In this document: positions 39,993-49,506 of the stretch, in pieces
How positions within the stretch are numbered: the stretch's first letter is position 1
How the letters are laid out: each line of letters opens with the position of its first letter
DNA from: CAWJMN01 sp963844055
GTDB taxonomy: Bacteria > Planctomycetota > Planctomycetia > Pirellulales > Pirellulaceae
Direction of reading: 5' to 3'
DNA: 64,000 bases
NCBI GenBank assembly: GCA_963844055.1
Contig: CAWJMN010000001.1
Coordinates: 3,596,001-3,660,000, forward strand
The notes under the pieces: model-generated
The model's database searches: none
Told to the model about the DNA's origin: nothing
Seen by the model: the letters and a program-made list of their open reading frames with translations, nothing else
Translations under genes and position numbers: made by a program

Positions 39993-41090
39993 ATGAGCAA
40001 GCCCTTAGTAGCAATCACGTTAGGTGACCCCGCTGGTGTCGGACCAGAATCCATCGTTCGCGCTTGGAAGGCAATTGGCAACCTGCAGTTGTGTCGCCCA
40101 TTCGTCATCGGGCAGCCCTACTTTTTGCGAAAGGCCGCCGAAGTTTGTGGACTCGCTGGCCAGCTGCAAATCGTCCCCATTGCAAACCCTGAGGAAGCCG
40201 ACAGTGCACTAGCAGGTGGTGAAGTTGGCCAAGTGATTCCCTGCCTGTCAGCGGGAAGTGAAGATTCGCTGCAAGCGCCGCTCGGGAAAAACGATGCACT
40301 CGGCGGACAAGCCGCTTACGATGCCTTGATCCTGGCGGCCGACTTGGCACTTGCCAAACGCATCGACGCTATTACTACAGCGCCCCTCAGCAAGACCGCA
40401 CTGCACATGTCCGGGCATGACTTTCCGGGCCATACGGAACTACTGGCAGAGATTTGTGGCATCCCCTGGGGCGAAGTCGCCATGATGCTTTACATGGGAC
40501 ATGGCGAGCAGGTGCGTGGCCCCGCCGGCTTGGGTGTAGCACACGTCACTTTACATACGGCCCTTCGAAATGTCTTTTCCCAAATGACGCTGTCCCGCAT
40601 TGTCGCCAGCTGCCATTTGGCAGATGCAGTGATGGGGGCCCTTCTGCCGGGATCGCCAGGCACTCGCCCAAGAATTGGTGTCGCCGCCCTCAATCCTCAT
40701 GGTGGAGAGCAAGGGCTCATGGGGGATGAAGAACAGACGATCATTGCCCCGGCCGTTGAGCAAGGACGTCGCGAAGGGATGAACTTAACAGGCCCCCTCC
40801 CCTGCGATACGTTGATGGTTCGCGCTGCTGCCGGAGAGTTCGACGGTGTGGTAGCCATGTATCACGACCAGGGACATATTGCTTTGAAGTTGCTGGGAAT
40901 GGATCGCGCCGTGAACATTACGCTGGGACTGCCCATTATTCGCACAAGTGTTGCCCACGGAACCGCGTTTGACATCGCGTGGAAGGGGATTGTTCGTAGC
41001 GAGAGTATGGTGGAGGCCGTACGCGTAGCGGCGCAGCTAGTCTCCGTGCGTCAACGGCTGGTTTGGAATGCAACGTCTGCTACCCCGTAA
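39993..41090 (+). CDS. pdxA: 4-hydroxythreonine-4-phosphate dehydrogenase
   Basis: This 365-residue protein has ITLGDPAGVGPE at the start, MSGHDFPGHTELLA, NPHGGEQGLMGDEE and VAMYHDQGHIALK, which contain the metal-binding His residues of PdxA. It oxidises 4-phosphohydroxy-L-threonine in the DXP-dependent pyridoxal phosphate pathway. The length agrees with the family. It has its own promoter region and is followed by a histidine phosphatase gene. Confidence 0.92.
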   Translation: MSKPLVAITLGDPAGVGPESIVRAWKAIGNLQLCRPFVIGQPYFLRKAAEVCGLAGQLQIVPIANPEEADSALAGGEVGQVIPCLSAGSEDSLQAPLGKNDALGGQAAYDALILAADLALAKRIDAITTAPLSKTALHMSGHDFPGHTELLAEICGIPWGEVAMMLYMGHGEQVRGPAGLGVAHVTLHTALRNVFSQMTLSRIVASCHLADAVMGALLPGSPGTRPRIGVAALNPHGGEQGLMGDEEQTIIAPAVEQGRREGMNLTGPLPCDTLMVRAAAGEFDGVVAMYHDQGHIALKLLGMDRAVNITLGLPIIRTSVAHGTAFDIAWKGIVRSESMVEAVRVAAQLVSVRQRLVWNATSATP

Positions 41091-41156
41091 GCCAGCATTA
41101 ACCCTTGTAACGATATTTTGCAGACGGCCTTTATTCAGAAACTTTGGTTGCCTTTT

Positions 41157-41798
41157 ATGTCCCACAATGTTCCTGCAGATGTTTGTCGAGCGATCCTTGT
41201 ACGTCATGGTGCAACCACGGCCAATCTCGCAAAGCCACCGATATTGCAAGGACGCGGCGTCAACCTTGGTCTATCGCCTGCGGGGCAGATTCAAGCCCAA
41301 CGCGCTGCGGAATTTCTTAAGTCGTTTCCGATTCGTGCCGTTTACAGTAGCCCGCTGCTGCGTGCCCAAGAAACCGCTCAGCATATTGCCGCGCCGCATC
41401 AGCATGAACTACGTTTGATTCCAGAACTCACCGAAGTCGATGTTGGCATCTGGGAGGGACGAAGCTGGGAAGACATTGCTCGTGTAGACCCCGAAGCCTA
41501 TCAAAGGTTTCAAGCCGACCCCGGCAGCTACGGCTATCAAGGGGGAGAATCGATGCAACTGGTGCAAGAGCGGGCAGTTCCCGCCTTTCAGTCAATTCTG
41601 AACAGCCACCTGGGAGAAACGATCGTCATCGTAGCGCATAACGTCGTCAACCGCGCGTTTTTGGCATCGGTTCTGGGGATGCCCTTGGCCGTTAGCCGAC
41701 GCTTGTTTCAGGACAATGGCTGCCTGAACTTCCTTGAGCATCGGCCAGGCGAAACAACAGTGCGTACGATCAACCTCGTGCACCATTTGCAGGACTAA
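41157..41798 (+). CDS. Histidine phosphatase family protein
   Basis: This 213-residue protein contains RAILVRHGATTANL (RHG with the phosphorylated His), then YSSPLLRAQETA, LTEVDVGIWEGRSWEDI and IVIVAHNVVNRAF, the second catalytic His. That is the GpmB/CobC-like branch of the histidine phosphatase superfamily. It lies 66 bases after pdxA. The substrate could be a phosphoglycerate, alpha-ribazole phosphate or another phosphate ester. Confidence 0.85.
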   Translation: MSHNVPADVCRAILVRHGATTANLAKPPILQGRGVNLGLSPAGQIQAQRAAEFLKSFPIRAVYSSPLLRAQETAQHIAAPHQHELRLIPELTEVDVGIWEGRSWEDIARVDPEAYQRFQADPGSYGYQGGESMQLVQERAVPAFQSILNSHLGETIVIVAHNVVNRAFLASVLGMPLAVSRRLFQDNGCLNFLEHRPGETTVRTINLVHHLQD

Positions 41799-41811
41799 AG
41801 GGTCCTGCAAA

Positions 41812-43260
41812 CTACCGCAGGATTTCCTTCACCACACGGGCGGCTTGGCCGTTGGTGATAAATTGCCCACGACCATTGGAGTGGTAGACCAGCTTGGTGT
41901 GATCCATTCCCAACAGGTTGAACACTGTGGCTTGGTAATCATTGGGGGTCACGACGTTGACGGCCGCCTTGTGACCGACCTCATCCGTTTCACCGTAGGT
42001 CATCCCGCCGCGAATGCCACCACCTGCCATCCAGATCGAGAAACCTTGACCATTGTGATCGCGGCCCACGTTATCGTTTAGCTCTCCTTCGCACACCGGC
42101 AAGCGACCAATCTCGCCCCCCCAGTGCACCAACGTTGAATCCAGCATCCCACGCTGCTTGAGATCGGATACTAGCGCTGCCGCTGGCTGATCGGTTTGCT
42201 TGCAGATGGCCGGCAAACCGCCGCGAATGCCGGTGTGATTGTCCCAAGGCTGCCCCGCCAAAAACAACTGCACAAATCGGACGCCACGTTCCACGAGGCG
42301 CCGCGCGATCAAGCAGCGAGTGCCGTACTCTTTCGTGACTGGCTGGTCGATCCCGTATAGCTGATGAATGTGGGCCGGTTCTTGAGAAATATCGAGCGCC
42401 TCTTTGGCCGCCGTTTGCATCGCGGCAGCCAGTTCATAACTGGCAATGCGCGATTCTAATTCCGACTCGCCTGGATGCTGGCGAAGGTGCTCGGCATTGA
42501 GTTCCTTGAGAAACGCCAGGTTTTGCTGCTGACGTCGGCCGCGAAGGTGCGCCGGAGCGTCTAGATTAAAGATCCGTGGCTCTTGCGCTCGCAAGACAGT
42601 CCCTTGGTAAAGTGGCGGCATGAATCCGCTACTCCAATTGTGGGTACCATCGACGGGATGACCACCGGGATCGGCTAAAACCATGTAGGCGGGCAGGTTT
42701 TGGGCTTCGCTTCCCAGCCCATACACAATCCAGCTTCCCATGGTGGGTCGGCCAGTAACACCGGCGATGCCGCCGTGGAAATAGCGAATAGAAACTTCGT
42801 GCCCATTGTGGCCGGTATGCATCGAGCGAATCACGCAGATATCGTCGACGATCTTGGCCGTATGCGGAAGCAATTCAGAGACCTCGGTACCGCACTGGCC
42901 ATGCTTTTCAAACTTCCATGGCGTGCCAAACAGCTTTTTGTTGGCCCGATTCACAAAGCTATAGACGACATCCCCGCCGTACTCTTGCCCGTTTTTGGCA
43001 GAGAGTTCTGGCTTGGGATCAAAGAGGTCCACGTGAGAAGGACCGCCATGCATAAACAGCGAGATCATCGCCTTGGCGCGTGGTTCAAACTGGGGCGCCC
43101 GTGGCTTGAGGTCCAGCGGAAGGTTTTCGCCCGGCTTACGTATGACATCGGCCAGCAGATTATCCTGCGACAGCAAATGGGCCAGCGCGAACGAACCGAT
43201 CCCCATCGCGGAACCAGCCAGGAATTCGCGTCGTGTTTTTGGGAAGGGATTATTCGCCAT
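41812..43260 (-). CDS. DUF1501 family protein, Tat-type signal
   Basis: This 482-residue protein starts at ATG 43260. TRREFLAGSAMGIGSFALAH is a Tat-like signal, and HGGPSHVDLFDPKP with later WDNHTGIRGG/LVHWGGEIG identifies DUF1501, a secreted sulfatase-like family very common in planctomycetes. It follows the DUF1553 protein gene with an 11-base overlap, the standard pairing of these genes in Pirellulaceae. The pair is thought to act in periplasmic polysaccharide or sulfate metabolism, which remains hypothetical. Confidence 0.88.
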   Translation of the reverse strand: MANNPFPKTRREFLAGSAMGIGSFALAHLLSQDNLLADVIRKPGENLPLDLKPRAPQFEPRAKAMISLFMHGGPSHVDLFDPKPELSAKNGQEYGGDVVYSFVNRANKKLFGTPWKFEKHGQCGTEVSELLPHTAKIVDDICVIRSMHTGHNGHEVSIRYFHGGIAGVTGRPTMGSWIVYGLGSEAQNLPAYMVLADPGGHPVDGTHNWSSGFMPPLYQGTVLRAQEPRIFNLDAPAHLRGRRQQQNLAFLKELNAEHLRQHPGESELESRIASYELAAAMQTAAKEALDISQEPAHIHQLYGIDQPVTKEYGTRCLIARRLVERGVRFVQLFLAGQPWDNHTGIRGGLPAICKQTDQPAAALVSDLKQRGMLDSTLVHWGGEIGRLPVCEGELNDNVGRDHNGQGFSIWMAGGGIRGGMTYGETDEVGHKAAVNVVTPNDYQATVFNLLGMDHTKLVYHSNGRGQFITNGQAARVVKEILR

Positions 43261-44104
43261 AGAGGAACTCATTCGAGGATAGGAGTTGTTGGCAAAGGTT
43301 GGTGAACGCCAGTAATTCGTTGTCGGCCATGTCTTCCGTAGAACGCAACTCTTGCATCTGGCTCAACATGAATTGGCAAGCAGCGGTGAGCTCCTCCTTG
43401 GAAGGTGTCCGCTGATGGACAATCTGCCAAGCCAGTGCGACCTGCTGAGCAAGCGAACCACTGACGGGCCCGTGAAAGTCTTTGCTGGAATGCCATAACA
43501 AAGGAGGAGAATCGCCTTGTGGTTTTAGGGACAGGCGAACGGGCCATTCAAAGGAGTCGGATTCCACGGAATCGACGCAGTCAATAACAAAGTCGATGGT
43601 GTCGCCCGGCTGCACTTCGACCTTTTCGACCGCAACCGCCACTTCGCCCGTTGGCAAACGCCACTCACCCAAAAGGCCTTGGCGACTAGAAACGATCCGG
43701 CCACGCACTCCATCGCCATTGGTTGCAGGTCGTTTCAGCTGACCATTGATTGTTAGCGTTCCTGCTTGTGGTGCCGTCCAGCGCCGAATGGTTGCATGGC
43801 TGGCATCATTGCCTGCGTGCCCACCACTTGCATGCAAAAGGACGTATCCTGTAATCGGATCGGGAAGCGTAGCGCCTCCCTGCCAAATGCTGCCCGTGAA
43901 ATGCGGCAACGTCTGAAATCCGGTGACCCGCTGAGATGCAGGATCAAACGCACCATATCCATAGTGCCAATCCTCGGCGGGGCGTGGAAACTGCTGGGCA
44001 ATCGATGCCACGGGCTCCGGCAAGGCAGGCAATGGATCCGTTCGAAGTCGAGCTGCAACAAGGCCGGCCTGTCGCAACACGAAGTCATTGTTCATTAACA
44101 ACAA
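43250..44104 (-). CDS. PSD1-type protein fragment 3: C-terminal domain
   Basis: This is the last frame of the split gene. It begins with the LLLMNNDFVLRQA continuation of DUF1553, then a beta-sandwich insertion (LTINGQLKRPATNGDGVRGR) and ends LCQQLLSSNEFLYGE, the usual C-terminus of this family. Its stop overlaps the next gene by 11 bases. Confidence 0.7.
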   Translation of the reverse strand: MLLMNNDFVLRQAGLVAARLRTDPLPALPEPVASIAQQFPRPAEDWHYGYGAFDPASQRVTGFQTLPHFTGSIWQGGATLPDPITGYVLLHASGGHAGNDASHATIRRWTAPQAGTLTINGQLKRPATNGDGVRGRIVSSRQGLLGEWRLPTGEVAVAVEKVEVQPGDTIDFVIDCVDSVESDSFEWPVRLSLKPQGDSPPLLWHSSKDFHGPVSGSLAQQVALAWQIVHQRTPSKEELTAACQFMLSQMQELRSTEDMADNELLAFTNLCQQLLSSNEFLYGE

Positions 44105-45927
44105 GGCCTGCGGCGCGCAGCGCTCACCGTACGGCGTTCACAGTTCACCACCATGGCTGGCGCATCAAAGGTTGCCAAAAAGGAGATTGGCTTGCTGCGA
44201 CGCATCTCTAAATAGACGCTACGGCGTGGCTTGTCTTCTGGTGTAATCGTCTGACCGAAAAAGTCTTCGGTGACAGGGATGGCCGGGCCATGCTGGGCAA
44301 GGTCGAGCTTGCCAGCCGCCAGCAACATACGGTCACGCAGGATTTCGGCATCGTGTCGCACAAGTGGAAATCTTCCATAAAGGCGATTCTCGGGATCGGC
44401 CTTGGCGGCAGCTGGGTCGGCTAGGAGGTGCCGCGAAGACGATTGCCGATAGACGCTGGATAGCATGATGAGTTTGTGAATCTTCTTCATGCTCCAACCT
44501 TGTTTGGGAAGCTCTGCGGCCAACCAGTCGAGCAGTTCTGGATGGGTTGGACGAGTTCCCAGTGCACCAAAGTCGCCCGGCGTTTCCACAATACCTCGGC
44601 CAAAGTGATGCATCCAAATACGATTGGCCAGAACACGACCAAAAAGTGGGTGCGTGCCGCTTGTCAAATGCTTAGCAAAGGCTAGTCGCCGGCCGGTGGT
44701 GGTAAGGCTGGGATCTTTGGGAGCAATTTCAAAACGTTGATTGTCGGGGGCCGAGATCGTCAGGTCGCCAGGCAGGACCGCCTTTTGGGGCTGACGATAG
44801 TCGCCACGATAAAAGATCTTGGTCTCGGGGATCACACCGGCGACTTCACTCAGCGGGCTGACAAAATCCTCCACCGGCTTTTCTGCCCGTTTGGCGGTGA
44901 TTTTGGCTTGGTCCGCCTTCAGCTCTTTGTCCGCTGCTTCATCGTATTGATAAATGACACCGGGGCTAATGTTGATGCTGGGGTTGGAATCGATCAGTTG
45001 TTTTTGCTCAGGGGTTCGCTTGTCGGCCGCTATCTTGGCGGCTGTCCGAAGCGCTTCCTGCTGCTCGGCAGGAAACTTCAGAATCGCCTTTTCAAGCACT
45101 GCATCCATCACCTTGGTGAGCTTGGTGTTGTAATCGGTCTGAAGCGTTTGGGCCTCTGCTTCAATCGCGGCCGACTTGGCACGGTCGGCATCGGTGGCCA
45201 GGGAAACCAATCGCTGAATCGGACGCCGCCAGTGGTTAGTGTCCAGTGCCGGTTCAAAGATCGCTCGCAAGCGGAAATAGTCGGACTGTGGAATTGGATC
45301 GTAGCGATGATCATGGCACTGCGCACAACCGACTGTCAGGCCCATCAAAGAGGAACCAACGATCTTCAGCGTGTCAGCCACCATCAGATTCGAAGCCATC
45401 GCTTCATCAACACCGCCAGTGGCCGATGGGTCAGCAGCCGTACGTACAAAGCCGGTAGCGGTTAGCAGTTCAATCTGCGATGCACTTAGATTATTCCACG
45501 GTGGAGGAACCAGTTCGTCGCCCGCAAGCTGTTCAATAATGAACTGATTCAGAGGCTTGTCTGCATTGAGCGAGCGAATGACATAGTCACGGTACTTGTA
45601 GGCGTAGGGACGTGGCGTATCATCACTGCCATTCCCCTCGGAATCTGCGTAGCCAGCCACATCAAGCCAATGCCGTGCCCAGCGTTCACCGTATTGTGGT
45701 GACTCTAGCAATCGGTCAATCGCCTTTTCAAAAGCCTGCTCACTGGTGTCGGCCAAGAATTCGGCCAGTTGCTCTGGCGATGGAGGTAGCCCGGTCAGAT
45801 CGAAGGCGGCGCGGCGAGTAGGTACGACGATCGGCATCCGGCGCAAAGCCCACTTGTTGTTTGGAAAGCTCCGCCAAAAGGAAAGCATCAATTGGCGTAC
45901 GAAGTGGTGCTCCACCGGGCGCAACAA
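44095..45927 (-). CDS. PSD1-type protein fragment 2: DUF1549 and most of DUF1553
   Basis: The middle frame carries DLTGLPPSPEQ, ERWARHWLD, the CAQCHDH motif and the DUF1553 core (NRIWMHHFGRG, GTRPTHPELLDWLA). The first dozen residues of this frame are not authentic. It ends out of frame near 44115. Confidence 0.7.
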   Translation of the reverse strand: MLRPVEHHFVRQLMLSFWRSFPNNKWALRRMPIVVPTRRAAFDLTGLPPSPEQLAEFLADTSEQAFEKAIDRLLESPQYGERWARHWLDVAGYADSEGNGSDDTPRPYAYKYRDYVIRSLNADKPLNQFIIEQLAGDELVPPPWNNLSASQIELLTATGFVRTAADPSATGGVDEAMASNLMVADTLKIVGSSLMGLTVGCAQCHDHRYDPIPQSDYFRLRAIFEPALDTNHWRRPIQRLVSLATDADRAKSAAIEAEAQTLQTDYNTKLTKVMDAVLEKAILKFPAEQQEALRTAAKIAADKRTPEQKQLIDSNPSINISPGVIYQYDEAADKELKADQAKITAKRAEKPVEDFVSPLSEVAGVIPETKIFYRGDYRQPQKAVLPGDLTISAPDNQRFEIAPKDPSLTTTGRRLAFAKHLTSGTHPLFGRVLANRIWMHHFGRGIVETPGDFGALGTRPTHPELLDWLAAELPKQGWSMKKIHKLIMLSSVYRQSSSRHLLADPAAAKADPENRLYGRFPLVRHDAEILRDRMLLAAGKLDLAQHGPAIPVTEDFFGQTITPEDKPRRSVYLEMRRSKPISFLATFDAPAMVVNCERRTVSAARRRPCC

Positions 45928-46423
45928 AGCTGACGGCGGGAGGAGTGGGCTGTACTAAAGGCTGAAAGAACCAGTAAGCGCGATCCTCCGGGGTGATATC
46001 AATTCCGGCCGGAAGCTGATCGGGCTCGACGCGGGCGGCTTTGGCGCCTTGCGCAATCCACGCTTTGACAATCTCAATCTTTTCTTGGGGAACTTTCTTC
46101 TCGCTAGGTGGCATCTCGCCGGCAACCATTCGCGAGAGAAGCAAACTTTGATCGGGGGCTCCTACAACCACGGCAGGGCCGGTCTCGCCCCCGCGAACTG
46201 CAAACTTGGCAAGCCGTAGATCGAGGCCTCCCTCCAGCTTTTCATTGCCGCCGTGGCAATCCAAACAGTAGGCTTTCAGAATGGGCCGAACATCGTGTTC
46301 GAATGTTAGACCTGCCTGAGGTTGCTGCGAATAGACGGGCGAATCGAGCAGAACTGCGAATGCATAAGCAATCGCCAATCGAAGAATTCCAGGCCAACGA
46401 CTCAAGGGGGCGTTTCGTTTCAT
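45740..46423 (-). CDS. PSD1-type protein fragment 1: signal peptide, PSCyt1, start of DUF1549
   Basis: This is the N-terminal open frame of the split gene. A signal-peptide-like segment (GILRLAIAYAFAVLLDSPVYS) is followed by the heme-binding YCLDCHGG and a proline-rich linker. It ends in DUF1549 sequence (IDAFLLAELSK) before frame loss near 45820. Confidence 0.7.
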   Translation of the reverse strand: MKRNAPLSRWPGILRLAIAYAFAVLLDSPVYSQQPQAGLTFEHDVRPILKAYCLDCHGGNEKLEGGLDLRLAKFAVRGGETGPAVVVGAPDQSLLLSRMVAGEMPPSEKKVPQEKIEIVKAWIAQGAKAARVEPDQLPAGIDITPEDRAYWFFQPLVQPTPPAVSFVAPGGAPLRTPIDAFLLAELSKQQVGFAPDADRRTYSPRRLRSDRATSIARATGRILGRHQ

Positions 46424-46973
46424 AGCTAAGGGTGCCTAAACGAGAGCGATCCAGCCGCCAACCCAACAAGCGTGTGACACGCAAGTCGAACCGACGGAAG
46501 ATGCGAGGCGGTGGGGCAAATCAGGAGGGAATCGAGGCAGGGAAAGTCAGTTTAATCGGTATTCGGCCGAGGTTACAACCTGTCCGAGCGGAGGTCGCAG
46601 ATCCGGCACAAACGGCAACATGGGTATTTTGCTGGATTTTAAGGAACAAAACAAACCGCTATCAATCGCCTAGGGACGAACACCATCCACTAAAGCGTTT
46701 TCACCTGACCTTGAACGTCCCCAAGGGTGCCCAAGGTATATCCCGTTTGTGGACCATATTTTTCGCCCTTTCCGTAGCATCATCTAGAACTTCCCCACCC
46801 AACCTGTTACGATCATCGCTGCATTGGTGCTTTCGTGGTTTAGCTCAGCGTCTGAAGTTTTGGACAGAGTTGCTACCTTATCGCCTTATTACGCTGGTGG
46901 GCCACCACTCTGGTCCCTTTCGATTCATCCCGGAAAGTAACCACGGGATGACCTGTTTTTTTGGAGTCCAGAA
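46424..46973. other. 550-base divergent intergenic region
   Basis: This region separates the leftward PSD1-type gene from the rightward RRM gene. I see no convincing gene in it. A rightward open frame spanning it has basic, low-quality sequence. It ends with GGAG 8 bases before the GTG of the RRM gene, and the region presumably holds both promoters and a long leader. Confidence 0.5.
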
Positions 46974-47309
46974 GTGGCAACCAAATTGTATGTCGGTAAC
47001 CTGAGCTACAGCGTTACCAATTCGAGCCTTGAACAAATGTTTTCGCAATTCGGCGGCGTCCGTAGTGCACAGGTCATCATGGACCGTGACACTGGCCGCA
47101 GCAAGGGTTTTGGCTTCGTCGAAATGTCCGACGACAACGCTGCCCGTGAAGCAATCGCCGGAATGCACGAGAAGGAAATTGAAGGTCGTCGCTTGACCGT
47201 CAATGAAGCTCGCCCACGTGAAGATCGTGGTGGCGGCGGTGGCGGTGGCGGTGGCGGCGGCGGCCGTGGTGGTCGCGGCGGTTACGGTGGCGGCGGCGGA
47301 TACCGCTAG
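46974..47309 (+). CDS. Glycine-rich RRM RNA-binding protein 1
   Basis: This 111-residue protein starts at GTG 46974. It has one RRM with RNP2 KLYVGNLSY and RNP1 KGFGFVEM, and a short RG/GG-rich tail. It resembles cyanobacterial Rbp and plant glycine-rich proteins, which bind single-stranded RNA, often in the cold. A perfect intrinsic terminator follows. A paralogue is at 59351-59800. Confidence 0.9.
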   Translation: MATKLYVGNLSYSVTNSSLEQMFSQFGGVRSAQVIMDRDTGRSKGFGFVEMSDDNAAREAIAGMHEKEIEGRRLTVNEARPREDRGGGGGGGGGGGGRGGRGGYGGGGGYR

Positions 47310-47360
47310 TACACCTTGCCTAACGACTGTGCCTGAATAATCTTCTTTTGAAGTTTAGAA

Positions 47361-47391
47361 AGCCCACCTGAAATTCAGGTGGGCTTTTTTT
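47361..47391 (+). terminator. Intrinsic terminator after RRM gene 1
   Basis: AGCCCACCTGAA and its complement TTCAGGTGGGCT form a near-continuous 12-base stem with a single-base loop region, followed by seven Ts. This is a textbook rho-independent terminator 50 bases past the stop. Confidence 0.85.
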
Positions 47392-47454
47392 GTGGCCTGA
47401 TCGAATCGCCATTTGGCAATTCATGTAGGTAAATCCCAGAGACCGCCTTCGGCA

Positions 47455-49506
47455 CTATTTGAACGGGCCACCAAACGGATCTTCCTTAGCCGCGCCGTCT
47501 CCTTCTTCCTCCGGTTCATCGCTACCATCCTTTGTCTTCTGAGTGCGATTGATTGCGCCCAGAATGGCACCAAATACCCCCTCGGAATTCCCACGAGGCC
47601 GACCAGGGGCCAAGCTGGAAGTCGTACCCGTTTGCGCTGGTGGCTGTGGTGGAGCTGGCTCTGAAGTGAACTGGAACTTCACTTCACGTTCTTCCTGAGA
47701 AGCACTCATTAATTTCAAGCTCAACTCTTGCTTCGAGCGATCGTAGTTCACCTCATAGTTGATCGCGGTACCGGCAAATGAGGGCAGCTCACAAATAAGA
47801 CTGCCGTCCCGACGATCAATCGCCATGATTGAACAAGTCCCCCCGGCGCGATTCCCCTGGCGATTGGCAATCTGATTCTTGCCAAACAGCAACACCGGTT
47901 GATCCAGCGGCTGATCGATAAGCCACCCTTGCTGCTCGACCTGGGCTGGGACCTGCCAAACCATCTTGCCCGACTTCGCATCGATACCATACAGCGGGCC
48001 ATTGACCTTTGGCCCCGCTACACTCGCCAACGAGATCGGCGCGTATTGGCTACTGGGGCTTGAGTCAACCTTCAAGCTATGGACCATTACCGTGTATTGC
48101 CCCATCGACTTGTGCACAATGATTCCATCCAGACGGGTCTCTGGCAGGATTTGAGACTTCACAAGCACTTCGCCCGACTTCAGCGAAACGACCGTAAATG
48201 TGCCGTCCGGCGTAACTACTGCCAGCTCATCGGTTCCAATGAGCGTCCCCTTGGAGCCATTGGGGAACTGTTCCGTCCACAGGGACTTTACTTGGCCGGT
48301 GGCGTCGTAGAGTCGCAAACGAAGGGCCGAAGAAACACGTTCCCACGCTAATACATTCCGACCACAGATGGCCCAGCGGTTTTCGAACTTGTCAATCTTA
48401 CGTCGATCCAGCGTGGAACCATCCACCATGCTGAGTACCAAGCAGTCATCGGACTTTGCCAGTGCAACCACCAGGACTTGTTCATCGCCAAACAGCTCGC
48501 TCCCCGGTTCGATTCCGGATCGCTCCCAAACCGTTTTGCCAGTCATCGCATCAACGCAAAGTAATTGTTTGCCGCGTAGCAGCCCGACGCCACGACTGGT
48601 AATCGGTCCAGCCGGCAGAGTGGGAACCGCAATGAAGTTATTCGTCACCGCATTGGATTGCATCGGATTGGTAACGGATCGACTAAACGACTGACGGATC
48701 CCCCGTTCCAGTTCGCTAACTTCCAGTTGCCACAGGATCGCATCCCCTGCCCCACGCGGCCTACGCAAAAGGTCGACAGCAAGGACACTGACTCCATTGG
48801 AAATCAATGCCGAGTGGCCCGACATGCGGCCCGGCAGGATATTGCTAACCGCCGAAAACCCGGCTTCGCTTCCGCGCGTTGTACGCAGAGGAATCGTTAT
48901 CGCATTTTGGTTGCCGGAAGGACGAACTCGCAACTGCCCCATCTGCATGATGTAGCCAACACGCAAATCACGCGAAGCTGCACCCCGAACATCCGTAAAC
49001 TGCACGGGATACGGAGTCGTATTAAAGCCGGTCGCATTCACAGCATTAGGCGACTTGGTAACAACCTTCACCTTACCCCCTGCAAAACCGGAGCCTGCGA
49101 GGTAGTCCTGAAGCAGCATCTGCTTGGTTCCCCACTGAGCCCACTCCGCACCGGACTTGCCATCAGTCAGCATGGTCTGGGCAAAGTTCGTCTGCAGTCG
49201 TTCGTATTGTGCAGCTGCCAGATCGACACGTCCTAGGTCAACGTACATTTTGGCCAATTGAAGGCAGGCAGTCCCAGCAACAACAGAATTGTCACTGGTG
49301 GCAAGTTCACCTAGCGTAAGTTCAACCTCTAAAGCGTGCCCCGTTTGAATGAGACGTGTTGCACGTGCCAGTCGAGCCGCTTCGGCACTCGGATGAAAGC
49401 CCAACAGGTCTAAAAACCGCCGGGAAGCTTCCAAGGAAGGATCCTCAGAGCGCCGCCTTGGCCCGCGCGGTAACGGTTGCTGCAATCGCCTGCTTGGCCG
49501 TCTCAT
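47455..49506 (-). CDS. TPR/PQQ protein fragment 3
   Basis: The last frame continues from EDPSLEASRRFLDLLGFHPS through PQQ repeats (DAMTGKTVWERSG, DAKSGKMVWQVP) to an acidic C-terminus. The residues before about 49447 in this frame are not authentic. Confidence 0.7.
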   Translation of the reverse strand: MRRPSRRLQQPLPRGPRRRSEDPSLEASRRFLDLLGFHPSAEAARLARATRLIQTGHALEVELTLGELATSDNSVVAGTACLQLAKMYVDLGRVDLAAAQYERLQTNFAQTMLTDGKSGAEWAQWGTKQMLLQDYLAGSGFAGGKVKVVTKSPNAVNATGFNTTPYPVQFTDVRGAASRDLRVGYIMQMGQLRVRPSGNQNAITIPLRTTRGSEAGFSAVSNILPGRMSGHSALISNGVSVLAVDLLRRPRGAGDAILWQLEVSELERGIRQSFSRSVTNPMQSNAVTNNFIAVPTLPAGPITSRGVGLLRGKQLLCVDAMTGKTVWERSGIEPGSELFGDEQVLVVALAKSDDCLVLSMVDGSTLDRRKIDKFENRWAICGRNVLAWERVSSALRLRLYDATGQVKSLWTEQFPNGSKGTLIGTDELAVVTPDGTFTVVSLKSGEVLVKSQILPETRLDGIIVHKSMGQYTVMVHSLKVDSSPSSQYAPISLASVAGPKVNGPLYGIDAKSGKMVWQVPAQVEQQGWLIDQPLDQPVLLFGKNQIANRQGNRAGGTCSIMAIDRRDGSLICELPSFAGTAINYEVNYDRSKQELSLKLMSASQEEREVKFQFTSEPAPPQPPAQTGTTSSLAPGRPRGNSEGVFGAILGAINRTQKTKDGSDEPEEEGDGAAKEDPFGGPFK

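Larger units (their letters stand above)
43250..46423 (-). pseudogene. Planctomycete cytochrome / DUF1549 / DUF1553 (PSD1) protein, two frame breaks
   Basis: The repaired protein would have about 1,050 residues. It comprises a signal peptide, PSCyt1 (YCLDCHGG), DUF1549 (DAFLLAELSK … DLTGLPPSPEQ … YGERWARHWLD, with a further CAQCHDHR heme motif) and DUF1553 (NRIWMHHFGRGIVETPGDFG … RQSS), ending SSNEFLYGE. Breaks lie near 45815-45823, within DRRT/RRAAFDLTG, and near 44111-44120, within CERRTVSA/PQALLLMNN. Both flanks match the family, so sequencing indels are likely. Its stop overlaps the DUF1501 gene, with which it is nearly always paired. Confidence 0.78.

Noticed and set aside
46432..47004. 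Open frame in the intergenic region before the RRM gene
   Set aside because: Basic low-complexity product, no family, overlaps the RRM start and lacks a convincing ribosome-binding site.
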